A DNA stretch of 64,000 nt, taken from positions 11,656,001 to 11,720,000 of the forward strand of contig NZ_CP022098.1 of the NCBI RefSeq assembly GCF_002305875.1, read 5' to 3'. Below, in pieces: positions 1-9,500 of this stretch (position 1 is its first letter; the number at the start of each line of letters is the position of its first letter). The position numbers and the translations under genes are program-made. This DNA comes from Cystobacter fuscus. GTDB lineage: Bacteria > Myxococcota > Myxococcia > Myxococcales > Myxococcaceae. The notes below the pieces were generated by a model. That model did no database searches, was not told the DNA's origin, and saw nothing but the letters and a program-made list of their open reading frames with translations.

Positions 1-67
1 TCTCATCCTGGAGGGCGTGAATGTGATCCGCCATCCGCTGCTTGAGCGTCTCCAAATCCACCGTCAT
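1..67 (-). CDS. Partial CDS, N-terminal 22 codons only
   Basis: An ATG at 67-65 opens a frame that reads MTVDLETLKQRMADHIHALQ and runs off the left edge. The ATG overlaps the TGA stop of the upstream secreted-protein gene (ATGA overlap), which suggests translational coupling and an operon with the next two entries. The visible part is helical and charged. The product cannot be identified from this much sequence. Confidence 0.6.
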   Translation of the reverse strand, partial: MTVDLETLKQRMADHIHALQDE

Positions 68-897
68 GGGTTCTCCTTGGGCGCCACGGGTGCCTCGAAT
101 TGCAGGGGAGCCGCCCCCTGCACGAGGTTGCCCGCCGCGTCGAATACATCGATCTTCGCCCGATAGCTTTTGCCATCTTCCAGGGCGAACGCCCCCCCGC
201 AAGCACCATGGCCCAACAGGGCCACGCCGTCATGCAACGGGAGCACATAGTGCTGGGGCGCCATGTTGTCCTTGTCCTTGCCGCGGCTGAGCGTCACCTG
301 CGCGTACGCGGGGCTGTCCTCGGACAGGGACATGCGCAGCTTGACGAAGCGCTCGCTGCCCTCGCGCGTGCGGCGGAAGATGCCCTCGCTCACCACGGGA
401 CGCTTGAGCCAGCGCGGACGCGCCAGATCCTGCCCCCGCCCGCTGTTCCACTCGGGCAGCGAGTGGCCCATGCTGTTGAGCACCTTCACCCCGGGCAGCA
501 CGTCATCCAGGCGCAACGTGTAGACGAGGCCCGGCTTGAGCGGGCTCGAGAGCCGCAGGATGACGAGGGTGCGTCCCAGGGTACTCGTCCAGCCGCGCTG
601 GACGCGCACCTCCACTTCGTGCCCCTCCGTCTGCATCCGCAAGATGCGGCCGGGCAGCTCCCCCACCTTCTCGGACAACGACCCCACCCCCTCGAGCAGG
701 AGGCGGGTGTTGGTGGGAACCACCGAGCCCGGCGCGGGAAACAATTGCACGCCGTCCGCGGGGCAGGCGGCATGGGCCGGAGGAACGAACAAACAGAGCG
801 TGAGCAGCAAGCCGACGAGTCGCACGAGGCCTCCGAGTCTGCGCCGGCCCGGCGTCGGAGGCCAGCGTCGCGAGACCCCTCGAACTCCGTCCCACAT
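64..897 (-). CDS. Hypothetical secreted (periplasmic) protein, 277 aa
   Basis: The N-terminus is Arg-rich, followed by a hydrophobic stretch ending in PPAHAAC, consistent with a Sec signal peptide cleaved around residue 43. The mature part opens with VQLFPAPGSVVPTNTRLLLE, a beta-rich Ig-like start often seen in myxobacterial exported proteins. I recognise no catalytic motif. A good ribosome site (GAGGTGG) precedes the ATG. The start lies 8 bp after the stop of the DUF3467 gene, and the stop overlaps the following partial gene, so the three are probably co-transcribed. Function unknown; a structural or binding role in the envelope is inference. Confidence 0.75.
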   Translation of the reverse strand: MWDGVRGVSRRWPPTPGRRRLGGLVRLVGLLLTLCLFVPPAHAACPADGVQLFPAPGSVVPTNTRLLLEGVGSLSEKVGELPGRILRMQTEGHEVEVRVQRGWTSTLGRTLVILRLSSPLKPGLVYTLRLDDVLPGVKVLNSMGHSLPEWNSGRGQDLARPRWLKRPVVSEGIFRRTREGSERFVKLRMSLSEDSPAYAQVTLSRGKDKDNMAPQHYVLPLHDGVALLGHGACGGAFALEDGKSYRAKIDVFDAAGNLVQGAAPLQFEAPVAPKENP

Positions 898-905
898 GTC
901 CCACC

Positions 906-1196
906 TCAGTTCATGGACGAACCCTCGCCCGAAGGGTCGAGGGGACCGAAGCGTGCCTCATAGGAGGCAAGACTTTCCTGCATCACGAGCAGCAGGCGCT
1001 TGACGTGTTTGGGGTTGAGGATGATTCGCGAGCGCACCTTGGCACGGACCTGGTGCGGCTGGACGTAGATGAAGTCCAGGGTGAACTCCGTCTCCGTGTG
1101 GTTGACCATCGCCATGTTCACGTACTGACCGTTGGCGACCTCGTCATCGAGTTGAATCTGCAGGGGGGCATCCGGGGGTTTGGGAACATCCGCCAT
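906..1196 (-). CDS. DUF3467 family protein
   Basis: A 96-residue protein starting MADVPKPPDAPLQIQLDD, followed by the DUF3467 signature (ANGQYVNMAMVNHTETEF, then LDFIYVQPHQVRAKVRSRII and NPKHVKRLL). The family is a small single-domain protein of about 100 residues and unknown function, common in Deltaproteobacteria. The ATG at 1196 fits family length. An in-frame ATG at 1208 and another at 1292 would only add a poorly conserved extension. It is the first gene of a probable three-gene operon with the secreted protein and the partial gene at the left edge. Confidence 0.8.
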   Translation of the reverse strand: MADVPKPPDAPLQIQLDDEVANGQYVNMAMVNHTETEFTLDFIYVQPHQVRAKVRSRIILNPKHVKRLLLVMQESLASYEARFGPLDPSGEGSSMN

Positions 1197-1338
1197 GACC
1201 GGCGGCATACCGCCCAAAACCCCTCGTGGCCAGACTTCCCAGGACCCCGTGATGGGCCCCGCCGACGGACGGTGGGTAGCCCGCCGCCTCACCGCGCCGC
1301 CCGAGGTGCGCTACCTCGCGCTGAAGAGCAGCGACCCT

Positions 1339-1358
1339 CCCCCCGGGACACCGGGGGG
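1339..1358 (-). terminator. GC-rich hairpin downstream of the alpha/beta hydrolase
   Basis: Perfect 8-bp stem (CCCCCCGG / CCGGGGGG) with a GACA loop, 34 bp past the stop of the minus-strand hydrolase. No T-run follows on the minus strand, so this is only terminator-like. The rest of the 1197-1391 gap shows nothing else I can support. Confidence 0.35.
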
Positions 1359-1391
1359 CCCCTGCTCGAGCGGGTGCCAGGCAAAGGTCCC

Positions 1392-2276
1392 CTACGCCAG
1401 ACTGGCGAGGATCCCAGCGACCTCCCGGGCCTTCAGGACGAACCCGACGTGGCTGGACTCGACGGTCCTCACGTCGAACCGGTTGTGCGGCGTCAGGGCA
1501 TCGGCCTCGGCGATCATCTTGTCCTGCATGGCGAGCGGGATCGATCGATCCTGGGTGAGACGGATGTAGCTGTGGGGGATCCGCCCCCAGGTGCTCGCAT
1601 CGACTCGCGCATCCGCCATCATGACCGAGATCGACTCGTCGGGCTGCAAGGTGTTGAGGAACGCCCGGAACTGGTCATCCGTGGCCTCGGCCATCAGGGC
1701 GGCTTTCGCATTGGCGAGGAAGCTCGGGTCCGACGACCGGTAGTTGGCCCGGCCCACGCCAATCTGCGTGGGATTTCCCACCGCCACTCCCGCCAGGCTC
1801 GGCAGCAGGCTCTCGTTGTTCTCCGGCGCCTGGCTGTACTCGGCGATGCTGGGCAGTTCGACGCAGCACCAGGCGGAGATATAGACGACCCTGGCGAGCA
1901 GATCGGGAATGGCGTTGCCGACTCCGCTGATGGTCACCCCGCCCATGCTGGCACCGACCAGGATGACCGGCCCATGCACGGCGACGCGCCGCACGATGTC
2001 GACGACGTGGTCCACGTTGTCCTGGAGGCTGAACCGGGCCATCGACGACGGCTCGTTGGCGAACGCCTCCAGGTCCTGGGGCGCCTGGTACGAAATGGGG
2101 AACTGCGCGTCGAAGCCATGGCCCGGTAGATCAACGGCGAGCGTGCGATGACCCAGCAGGGTGAGCTCGCGAAGCAGCGGAGCCCAGCTGAACGAATTGC
2201 TGCCGGCTCCGTGGACGAACACGAAGGTCGGCTGCCCCTTCTCGCGTGAAGCATCTCGGTGGGTTGCTTGAGTCAT
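1392..2276 (-). CDS. Alpha/beta hydrolase
   Basis: A 294-residue cytoplasmic single-domain alpha/beta hydrolase with no signal peptide. The oxyanion-hole region VHGAGSNSFSW is at residues 21-31, the nucleophile elbow GASMGG places the serine at 110, and the catalytic histidine is in SSHVGF near 276. The layout resembles the esterase/hydroxynitrile lyase-like branch (Abhydrolase_6). The substrate cannot be told from sequence. It stands alone, with 207 bp to the SDR gene upstream on the same strand and a hairpin downstream. Confidence 0.85.
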   Translation of the reverse strand: MTQATHRDASREKGQPTFVFVHGAGSNSFSWAPLLRELTLLGHRTLAVDLPGHGFDAQFPISYQAPQDLEAFANEPSSMARFSLQDNVDHVVDIVRRVAVHGPVILVGASMGGVTISGVGNAIPDLLARVVYISAWCCVELPSIAEYSQAPENNESLLPSLAGVAVGNPTQIGVGRANYRSSDPSFLANAKAALMAEATDDQFRAFLNTLQPDESISVMMADARVDASTWGRIPHSYIRLTQDRSIPLAMQDKMIAEADALTPHNRFDVRTVESSHVGFVLKAREVAGILASLA

Positions 2277-2483
2277 GGGATTCCGTTCTCGGCGAGGTGG
2301 GGGAGGCCGACCGCACCCACCCCACCGACGTCTGTAGGGACACCCTGTGGCCTATCCCTCCATGCCACTCTACCCCTCAAGCGAAGATGTCGGCCACCCG
2401 GTGTGGCCTCGCCTGACTCCATGCCACCCCACCCCGACCCGATGGACCCCCCTGGCCCTCCCTCCGGTACGGGCCCCGCTCAG

Positions 2484-3329
2484 CTACCTGGCCGGCGGGG
2501 GCTTGACCAGGAACCGCTCGCGCATGAACGCGAGGTAGGCCTCCTCGGACGTCTCGCGCCGCATCTTCACGAGTGGCTTGATTCCGTCGGTCGCCACGTA
2601 GCGCAAGCGGTCACTCGTGTCCGTGGCGGCCTCGTAGATGACCTCCGCGACTCCCTCGGACGTCGCTCCGGCGCGGTCGTCGCGCAGCCGGGCGAACACC
2701 TCGTTCGTGGCCCGAACGAAGGCCTCGTAACGCGGTGGCACGACGCTCTGGGAATACTCCTCGGCGCTTCGCGTCACGAAACGCGTATCCACCACACCAC
2801 CGGGCTCGACGAGCTTCACGCGCACGTTCTGCGACGTGAGCTCGTACGAGAGCGCTTCCGAGAATCCCTCGAGCGCGAACTTGCTCGCGCAGTACAGCGA
2901 GATCATCGGCAGGGTGAAGACGCCCGCGCCGGAACTCACGTTCACGATCGTTCCACCACCACGCGGGGCGAAGCAAGGCAGCGCCGCGCGAATCACGTCC
3001 ATCACGCCAAAGACGTTCACCTCGAACTGCTCGAGGATCTTCTCGCGGGGAGTCATCTCGAAGAGGCCGTGCAGCCCGAAGCCCGCGTTGTTGACGACGA
3101 CATCGAGGCCACCGAATCGCTCGACGCCCACCTTCAAGGCGGAATCGATGCTCGCGCGGTCTTGCACATCGAGCCGGGTCACGAGCACGTCGGGCAGCGC
3201 CGCGAGCTCCGGCATCGCCGAAGGCGAGCGCATCGTCGCGATGACATTCCAACCTCGAGCCGCGAAGTGCTTCGCCGAGGCGAGTCCGAAGCCCGTGGAG
3301 CAACCCGTGATGAGAGCGGTCTTTTTCAT
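2484..3329 (-). CDS. SDR family NAD(P)-dependent oxidoreductase
   Basis: A 281-residue classical short-chain dehydrogenase. The cofactor glycine motif is TGCSTGFG (residues 8-15), the structural NNAG motif lies in VVVNNAGFG, the catalytic serine is in NVSSGAG and the active-site pair is in YCASK. The start is placed at 3329 (MKKTALITG) because the glycine motif must lie at the N-terminus; the frame stays open to 3386. It faces a LysR gene across 76 bp, the classic arrangement for a LysR-controlled target. The substrate is unknown. Confidence 0.88.
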   Translation of the reverse strand: MKKTALITGCSTGFGLASAKHFAARGWNVIATMRSPSAMPELAALPDVLVTRLDVQDRASIDSALKVGVERFGGLDVVVNNAGFGLHGLFEMTPREKILEQFEVNVFGVMDVIRAALPCFAPRGGGTIVNVSSGAGVFTLPMISLYCASKFALEGFSEALSYELTSQNVRVKLVEPGGVVDTRFVTRSAEEYSQSVVPPRYEAFVRATNEVFARLRDDRAGATSEGVAEVIYEAATDTSDRLRYVATDGIKPLVKMRRETSEEAYLAFMRERFLVKPPPAR

Positions 3330-3380
3330 GAACTCGAACGTAAGACCCGGCGACTCATGGCACAATGCGATGATTCCTGG

Positions 3381-3394
3381 ATGCATTGATGCAT
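3381..3394. promoter_or_regulatory. Direct ATGCAT repeat in the SDR/LysR divergent promoter
   Basis: ATGCAT occurs twice, separated by TG, in the 76-bp gap between the divergent SDR and LysR genes and only 12 bp before the LysR start codon. Each hexamer is itself palindromic. It is a candidate operator for the adjacent regulator; this is inference from position and symmetry. Confidence 0.3.
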
Positions 3395-3405
3395 GGGATT
3401 CACCA

Positions 3406-4341
3406 ATGAAGAACGGACTTCACGGCACCGGACTCACCGAGCTGAACGCGGTGGTGGCGGTGGCCACCCACAAGAACTTCCGCGCCGCGGCGAGCGAGCT
3501 CGGGCTGTCACCGTCCACCTTGAGCCATGCCATCGCCTCGCTCGAGAAGCGCCTGGGTGTCCGGCTCTTCCATCGGACCACGCGCAGCGTCGCGCTCTCG
3601 GACGCGGGCGAAGACTTCCTCGCGCGCGTGAAGCCAGCCCTGGCGTCGCTCGCGGAGGCGATGGAGTCCGTGGATGCGCACCAGAAAACACCGACCGGCA
3701 CCTTGCGCCTCAACGCCTCGGCGCTCGTGGCGAGGCGGATCCTCATGCCCCTCGTCCTCGAGTACCTGCGGCGCCATCCGGACGTGCGCGTCGAGGTCGT
3801 GGCCGAGGACAGACCCATCGACATCGTGGCGGACGGATTCGACGCCGGTGTCCGGCTGGCCGGGAGCATTCCGCGCGACATGGTGGCGATCCCTTGCAGC
3901 GGCGACGTGCGCTTCATCGTCGTCGGCGCGAGGAAGTATCTGCGCGCTCGCGGCGTACCGAAGACACCCGAGGACCTCGTCGAGCACGACTGCATCCGCT
4001 ACCGGATGTCCAACGGAGGGATCTACCGCTGGGAGCTTTCACGGAGCGGTGAGGAACTCGCCGTGGAGGTGAAGGGACGGCTCACGCTCGATGACGATGG
4101 CGCCGTGGTCGCGGCGGCGCTCGGTGGCGCCGGGCTCGCGTACGTGAGCGCGTGGAATGTCGACGACGCGCTGAAGACGGGCCGTCTCGTCCAGGTGCTC
4201 GGCGAGTGGACCCCCCCGGAGCCCGGCGTGTGTCTCTATTACCCGGCACATCGCCACGCCTCGGCCAGCCTCCGCGCGCTCGTGGCGCTCATCCGCGAGT
4301 GGCACCGTCCCGAGAGGGCGGAGACCCACTCAGGGGGCTGA
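3406..4341 (+). CDS. LysR family transcriptional regulator
   Basis: A 311-residue LysR protein. The N-terminal winged helix-turn-helix (about residues 10-68) contains the typical FRAAASELGLSPSTLSHAI helix pair and VRLFHRTTRSVALSDAG. The C-terminal half is a periplasmic-binding-like effector domain (about 95-300). It resembles the subgroup that controls a neighbouring dehydrogenase. It is divergent from the SDR gene, so that gene is the likely target. The last 53 bp overlap the 3' end of the convergent histidine kinase gene. Confidence 0.9.
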   Translation: MKNGLHGTGLTELNAVVAVATHKNFRAAASELGLSPSTLSHAIASLEKRLGVRLFHRTTRSVALSDAGEDFLARVKPALASLAEAMESVDAHQKTPTGTLRLNASALVARRILMPLVLEYLRRHPDVRVEVVAEDRPIDIVADGFDAGVRLAGSIPRDMVAIPCSGDVRFIVVGARKYLRARGVPKTPEDLVEHDCIRYRMSNGGIYRWELSRSGEELAVEVKGRLTLDDDGAVVAAALGGAGLAYVSAWNVDDALKTGRLVQVLGEWTPPEPGVCLYYPAHRHASASLRALVALIREWHRPERAETHSGG

Positions 4342-6427
4342 CCTCCTTCAGCCGCGCCTCCACCAACGCACGCAACGCCTCGAGATCGAACGGCTTGTCC
4401 AGCCGGGCATTGTCCACGCGCGCGAGGAACTCGCGGGCCGTCGCCGTGAACGCCCCGCCCGTGATGAAGATGATGTCCCGGGCGCGCTCGGGCATGCGCT
4501 GGGCGATCGCCTCATGGAACTCCATCCCGGTCATCTCGGGCATCATCACGTCACAGAGGATCAGATCCCACGGCTGTCCCTGCTCCATCCACGCCAGCGC
4601 CGCCTGGGCCCGATCGAAGGCGATGACTTCGTGCGTCCGTCCCAGGGTGCGCTCCAGTGAAGAGAGCACCCTGGCCTCATCGTCCACCACCAGGAGGCGA
4701 CCGCGCCGCGGGGCCGTGACCTCGGCACGTGGGAGCACGGGCTGCTCGGGTGGAGCGCTCCTGGGCTCGCACCGCGCGGGAGGCGGGAGCACCACCCGGA
4801 ACACCGTGCCCTTGCCCACTTCGCTCTCGAACTGAAGCTCCCCTCCCATGTGGGTGATGAGCGTGTGGGAGATGGACAGCCCCAGCCCCATGCCCTCGCC
4901 CACGGGCCGGGTGGTGAAGAACGGCTCGAAGATGCGCGAGCGGATGGACTCCGGGATGCCATGGCCCGTGTCGCTCACCTCGATGAGCACCCGCCCCTCG
5001 GCGTCCACGCGCGTGGTGATGCGAATCTCATTCTGGTCCGCCGCGCCCTCGGGAACGGCGTGCGCCGCGTTCACCAGCAGGTTGAGGAACACCTGGACCA
5101 GTCGCGCCTCGTTCGCGTACACCGAGGGCACCTGCTCGTACTGCTTCACCAGGCGCACCCGGTGGCGGAGTTCGTTCCACGCCAGGGACACCGCCGAGTC
5201 GATGGTCCGGTGGAGCTCCAGCCACTCCAGGTGATCGTCTGCCGGACGGCTGAAGGCCATCAGGTCGCGCACGATGCGCCGGATGCGCTCGCCTCCCTCG
5301 TGCGCCTCCCCCAGGGCCTGGGTCAGCTCGTCCACATCGAGCACTCCGGCCGGACGCTCGCGCACCTCCGTCAGCGCGTAGCTCACGTTGGCCATGACAT
5401 ACGCCAGCGGGTTGTTGATCTCGTGCGCCACCCCGGCCGCGAGCGTGCCCACCGAGCTCATCCGTTCCGTCAGCGCCACGCGGGCACGCAGCGCCTCGCG
5501 CTCGCTGATGTCCACGCCCACGCCGATCAGGCGCAGCGGATGACCCTCGGCATCGCGCAGGATGGCGCACCGGCTGAACATTCGCGCCCACGTGCCATCG
5601 GCGCCGCGGAAGCGGTACTCGTCCGTCCACAGCGAGGCGCCCTGAGCGATGGCGCGATCGAGGCTCTCCTTCACCCGCGCCCGGTCCTCCGGGTGGAAGC
5701 GATCGAACCACCAGGAGATGTCGTTCCTCGCGTGCTCCAGCTCATCGCCGAGCAGCTCGGCGGCGCGCGGGTTCCACGTGAGCTGGTTGGTCTTCAAATC
5801 CCAATCCCAGATGGCGTCATGGGTGGCGCGCTGGAGGATGTCGATGCGCTCCTGGCTGGTGCGCAGCTCATCGATGAGCCGCCGCTGCTCGCTGTTCATG
5901 CGCCGCAGCTCCAGCAGACTGACCACCTGCCGGGCCAGGGCCTCGAGCGAGCGGGTCTGCTCCGGGGTGAGCTGGCGGGGTATGTGGTCGAAGACGCACA
6001 CGGTCCCCAGCGCAAGCCCCTGCGGGTTGATCAGCGGAGCTGCCGCATAGAAGCGGAAGCCCGAGGGCGCGGTGACCAACGGGTTGTCTCGGAAGCGGGC
6101 GTCGGCGGTGGCGTCCTGGATGATGAAGGGATCGGACTGAAGAATGGTGTAGGAACAAAAGCCATGCTCCCGCGAGATCCCCTCGAGCGCCGTGCCCACG
6201 CGGGACTTGAACCACTGGCGCACCTCATCCACCAGGACCACGAGCGCCACGGGTGTGTCACAAATCCGCGAGGCCAGGTGGGTGACGTCGTCGAAGGACA
6301 GTTCGGGCTCCGTATCGAGCACCGCATAGCTGCGCAGGGCCGCCAGCCGCTCCTGCTCGTTGCCGGGCAGTGGGACGACCACCGCGCACGTGGCGGGTGG
6401 CGAAGCGGAGTCGAGAACACGTTCCAT
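4289..6427 (-). CDS. Hybrid sensor histidine kinase/response regulator (GAF-PAS-HisKA-HATPase-REC)
   Basis: A 712-residue cytoplasmic kinase with no membrane segment. A GAF domain (about residues 20-170, with REHGFCSY and ARFRDNPLV) is followed by a PAS domain (about 198-312). The dimerisation box GVAHEINNPLAY puts the phospho-histidine at about 335. The ATPase domain has N-box NLLVNAAHAV, G1 DTGHGIP and G2 GMGLGLS. A C-terminal receiver has its Asp in LCDVMMPE (about 626) and Lys in LDKPF (about 678). The ATG at 6427 is preferred over 6448 because AGGAG sits 7 bp upstream. The 3' end overlaps the LysR gene by 53 bp tail to tail. No output gene is adjacent, so its partner is probably elsewhere. 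Confidence 0.92.
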   Translation of the reverse strand: MERVLDSASPPATCAVVVPLPGNEQERLAALRSYAVLDTEPELSFDDVTHLASRICDTPVALVVLVDEVRQWFKSRVGTALEGISREHGFCSYTILQSDPFIIQDATADARFRDNPLVTAPSGFRFYAAAPLINPQGLALGTVCVFDHIPRQLTPEQTRSLEALARQVVSLLELRRMNSEQRRLIDELRTSQERIDILQRATHDAIWDWDLKTNQLTWNPRAAELLGDELEHARNDISWWFDRFHPEDRARVKESLDRAIAQGASLWTDEYRFRGADGTWARMFSRCAILRDAEGHPLRLIGVGVDISEREALRARVALTERMSSVGTLAAGVAHEINNPLAYVMANVSYALTEVRERPAGVLDVDELTQALGEAHEGGERIRRIVRDLMAFSRPADDHLEWLELHRTIDSAVSLAWNELRHRVRLVKQYEQVPSVYANEARLVQVFLNLLVNAAHAVPEGAADQNEIRITTRVDAEGRVLIEVSDTGHGIPESIRSRIFEPFFTTRPVGEGMGLGLSISHTLITHMGGELQFESEVGKGTVFRVVLPPPARCEPRSAPPEQPVLPRAEVTAPRRGRLLVVDDEARVLSSLERTLGRTHEVIAFDRAQAALAWMEQGQPWDLILCDVMMPEMTGMEFHEAIAQRMPERARDIIFITGGAFTATAREFLARVDNARLDKPFDLEALRALVEARLKEVSPLSGSPPSRDGATRG

Positions 6428-6512
6428 ATCTGCTCCTACCGGTGCCATGACCCGGCCCCGGTCATCCGAGCCACTCTAAAGTCCCTCTCCGAGCCCTACC
6501 ACACATGGAGTG

Positions 6513-6561
6513 AAAAACATGGAGGGACAGCCACCCCGGCCGGGGCGGTTGTCCCTCCATG
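6513..6561 (-). terminator. Rho-independent terminator of the P450/ADH operon
   Basis: Perfect 12-bp inverted arms (CATGGAGGGACA at 6518-6529, TGTCCCTCCATG at 6550-6561) enclose a further GC-rich inner stem (CCCCGG/CCGGGG). On the minus strand the hairpin runs directly into TTTTT. It lies 25 bp after the P450 stop codon and is the clearest intrinsic terminator in the window. Confidence 0.8.
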
Positions 6562-6586
6562 AATCGAATGAAACCTCACCCACACC

Positions 6587-9500
6587 TCAGGCGAAGACGT
6601 CGGCCACCAGGCGGCCCTGCTTCTCCATTCCCTCCAGCCATGCCGTGGCCTCCGCCTCGGAGCAGCCCACCGTCTCCTGGTGGATCTTCGCCAGCGTCTC
6701 GCGGACCGCGGGCGCCATGCGCCGCCCATCCCCGCAGATGAAGAACAGGGCGCCCTGGTCGAGCAGCGCCTTCACCTGCTCGCGCTCCTTCCACAGCCGG
6801 TGCTGCACGAACATCACGTCGCCCTCGGGCTGGCGGAAGAAGGCGGGCAACACCTTCACCACGCCCTCTCGCTCCCACGCCGCCAGCTCCTCGCGGTAGA
6901 GGAAGTCCACCTCCGGGTGGTCACACCCGAAGAAGAACAACGCCGGCCCCGCCGCCTCCCCTCGCGCGTGGCGCAGGGCGCGCTCCTGGATGAAGCCCCG
7001 GAAGGGCGCCAGCCCCGTGCCCGCGCCCACCATGATGAGGGGCGTCGCGTTCGACGCCGGCGGATGGAAGGGCGCGTTCGGCGTGCGCACCGCCACCGCC
7101 ACCTGCTCGCCCGGACGCAGCCGCGCCAGGTAGCTCGAGCACGTGCCATGGAAGCGACCCTGGCCGCTCCACGCCTCCGCGTCCACCACCGCCACCGTCA
7201 ACGTGCACACCGTGGGGTCCGCCCTCGGCGAGGACGATACCGAGTACTGCCGCACGCGCATGGCCGGCAACAACTCGAGGAAGTCTCCGAAGGTGAGGAG
7301 GCACGAGGTGTACTGCTCCAACAGGTCCAACACGCTCACGCGCTTGTCGAGGATCTCCTTCTTGTAGCGCTCGGCGTCCTGGGCCAGGGCGGCCAGGTGC
7401 ATGGCGTGCGGCGGGCACGGGTTCTTCTCCGCCAGCCGCTCCAGATCCTTGCGCGTGGCGGGCGCCGACAACTCCACGTGCCGGCCGAGCAGTTCCTGCA
7501 CCGACACCGGCTTGTCCGTGGGCAGCGACGACGCCATGGCGCCCCGGGTCGAGTGCAGGACGACGGCGGCGTCCGTGCGCACCCCGAAGCGGCGCGCGGC
7601 ACGCTCCACGAGGTCCGGGTGATTCTCCGGCAGCACCGCGAGGTAGTCCCCCGCCGCGTACGTCACGCCCTCGGGCAGCTTGAAGGCGAGGTGCCGCTTG
7701 GAGCGCCCGAGCGGCGACGTCATGTCGACGAGCTCGCGGTTGTCCACCAGCGTGGCCAGCTCGAGCTTGTTCTGCTTCACCAGCTCCGTGCTCGAGGAGG
7801 GCACCACCTCCACCGTGTAGAGCGGCTCGGACGACACCGCGCGCGAGGACACGCCGAGCGCCGCGCCCACCTTCTCCCAGAAGGGCGCATACCAGTGCTC
7901 GAAGTCCCCGAAGAAATCACCCCGCGCATCCGCCTCGCCGCGCGCGACGAGTGCCTCGGCGCCCGCGGCGCTCAGCCGCTCGTCGAAGTGCTTGGGAATG
8001 GCCTGGTACGTCGCGGCCCAGTCCCGGTTGCCGCAACCGAACACCGCGTAGCGCACGCCCAGCAGCGAGCCCTCGGGGACGTTCGAAATCCACGTGTGGA
8101 AGGCCCGCGCGTTGTCAGGCGGCTGGCCGTTGTAGGAGGCCGTCACGAGGACGACGGCGCCCTCCTTGGGCAGCTTCCCGGTGTAGTCGTCCAGCGGCGC
8201 CACCTTCGCCGAATAGCCCCGCGCGAGCCCATCACTTGCGATGCGCCGGGCGAACGCCTCGGAGGCCCCCGAGTTGGAGCCGTAGAGCAGGAGCAGGGGC
8301 GTGCCATGCGAGGCCACTCCCTCCTGCTTCGGAGCGGGCGCGGCGGCACCGGGCGTGGGACGCGAGGCGAGCGGACGAGAGACGGGCTTGCGCACGCGGA
8401 CGCGCAGCTTGAGCCCCTCGGGCTTGAGCGTGAGCGTCTCACGGACGTGGAGCTCGTACGGCGCGGGCTCCACGAGGTGGAAGCGCTGGAGCATCATGGC
8501 CAGCACCAGCGTGGCCTCCTGGAGCGCGAACGCCCGGCCGATGCACGAGCGCTGCCCATTGCCGAACGGCTTCCACGCGTGCGGTGGAATGCTGTCGCGC
8601 ACCTCGGGGGCGAAGCGATCCGGATCGAAGCGCTCCGGGTCCTTCCACACCGTGGGATCGCGGTGCAGCATCGTGGTGAGCACCACCGCGGTGTTGTCGC
8701 GGCGGATGGGGTAGGTGCCCGCGATCAGCGTCTCCTCCGCCTTGGGGTGCACGGAGAACGCCGGCGCGGTGGGCCACAAGCGCAGCGACTCACGCAGGAT
8801 CTGATCGATGTAGTGCAGTTGGCTGACCTGCTCGAAGCGCGGCATCTCGTCGCCCAGCACCCGATCCACCTCGGCCTGGGCCTTCTCGAGCACCTCGGGG
8901 TGGCGCAGCAGGAAGTAGGTGGCGAAGGACAACAGGCCGCTCGTCGTCTCGTGACCCGCGATGAGGAAGGTCACCATCTGGTTGCGGATGTTCTCCTCGT
9001 CGAGCCCCTCGCCCGTGAGGGGATCCCTCGCGTCGAGCATGAGGCTGAGCAGGTCGCGCGGGGCCTCCTCGGGCGGGAGCGCGCGGCGACTGGCGATGAG
9101 CTCGCGCGTCACCTCGTGCATGTAGCCGATGTCCGCCTGGAACTGGCGCTGGGTGCGCAGCATGAGCTGCGTCTGGAGCGGGACGCGCCGGGCGCGATTG
9201 CCCGCCTCGGCCAGGGCGCGCACCATGGACTCGACGAAGGGGTGCATCTCCTTCTGATAGAAGCTGTTGAAGCGGTAGCCGAAGCCACACAGCGCGATGG
9301 TGTCGAGCGTGAGCCGCGTCATGTTGTCCGGCACGTCGAGCACGGCGTCCGGCCCGAAGCGCTCCCAGCGCGTGAACATCTGGTCGGCCACGTCGAGCAT
9401 GTCGTCGTGGTAGTTGCGCATGGCCGCGGGACCGAACGCGGGCATCAACAGGCGGTGGGCCTTGCCCCAGTTGGGCTCCTCCGTCATCGCGGTGAAGAGG

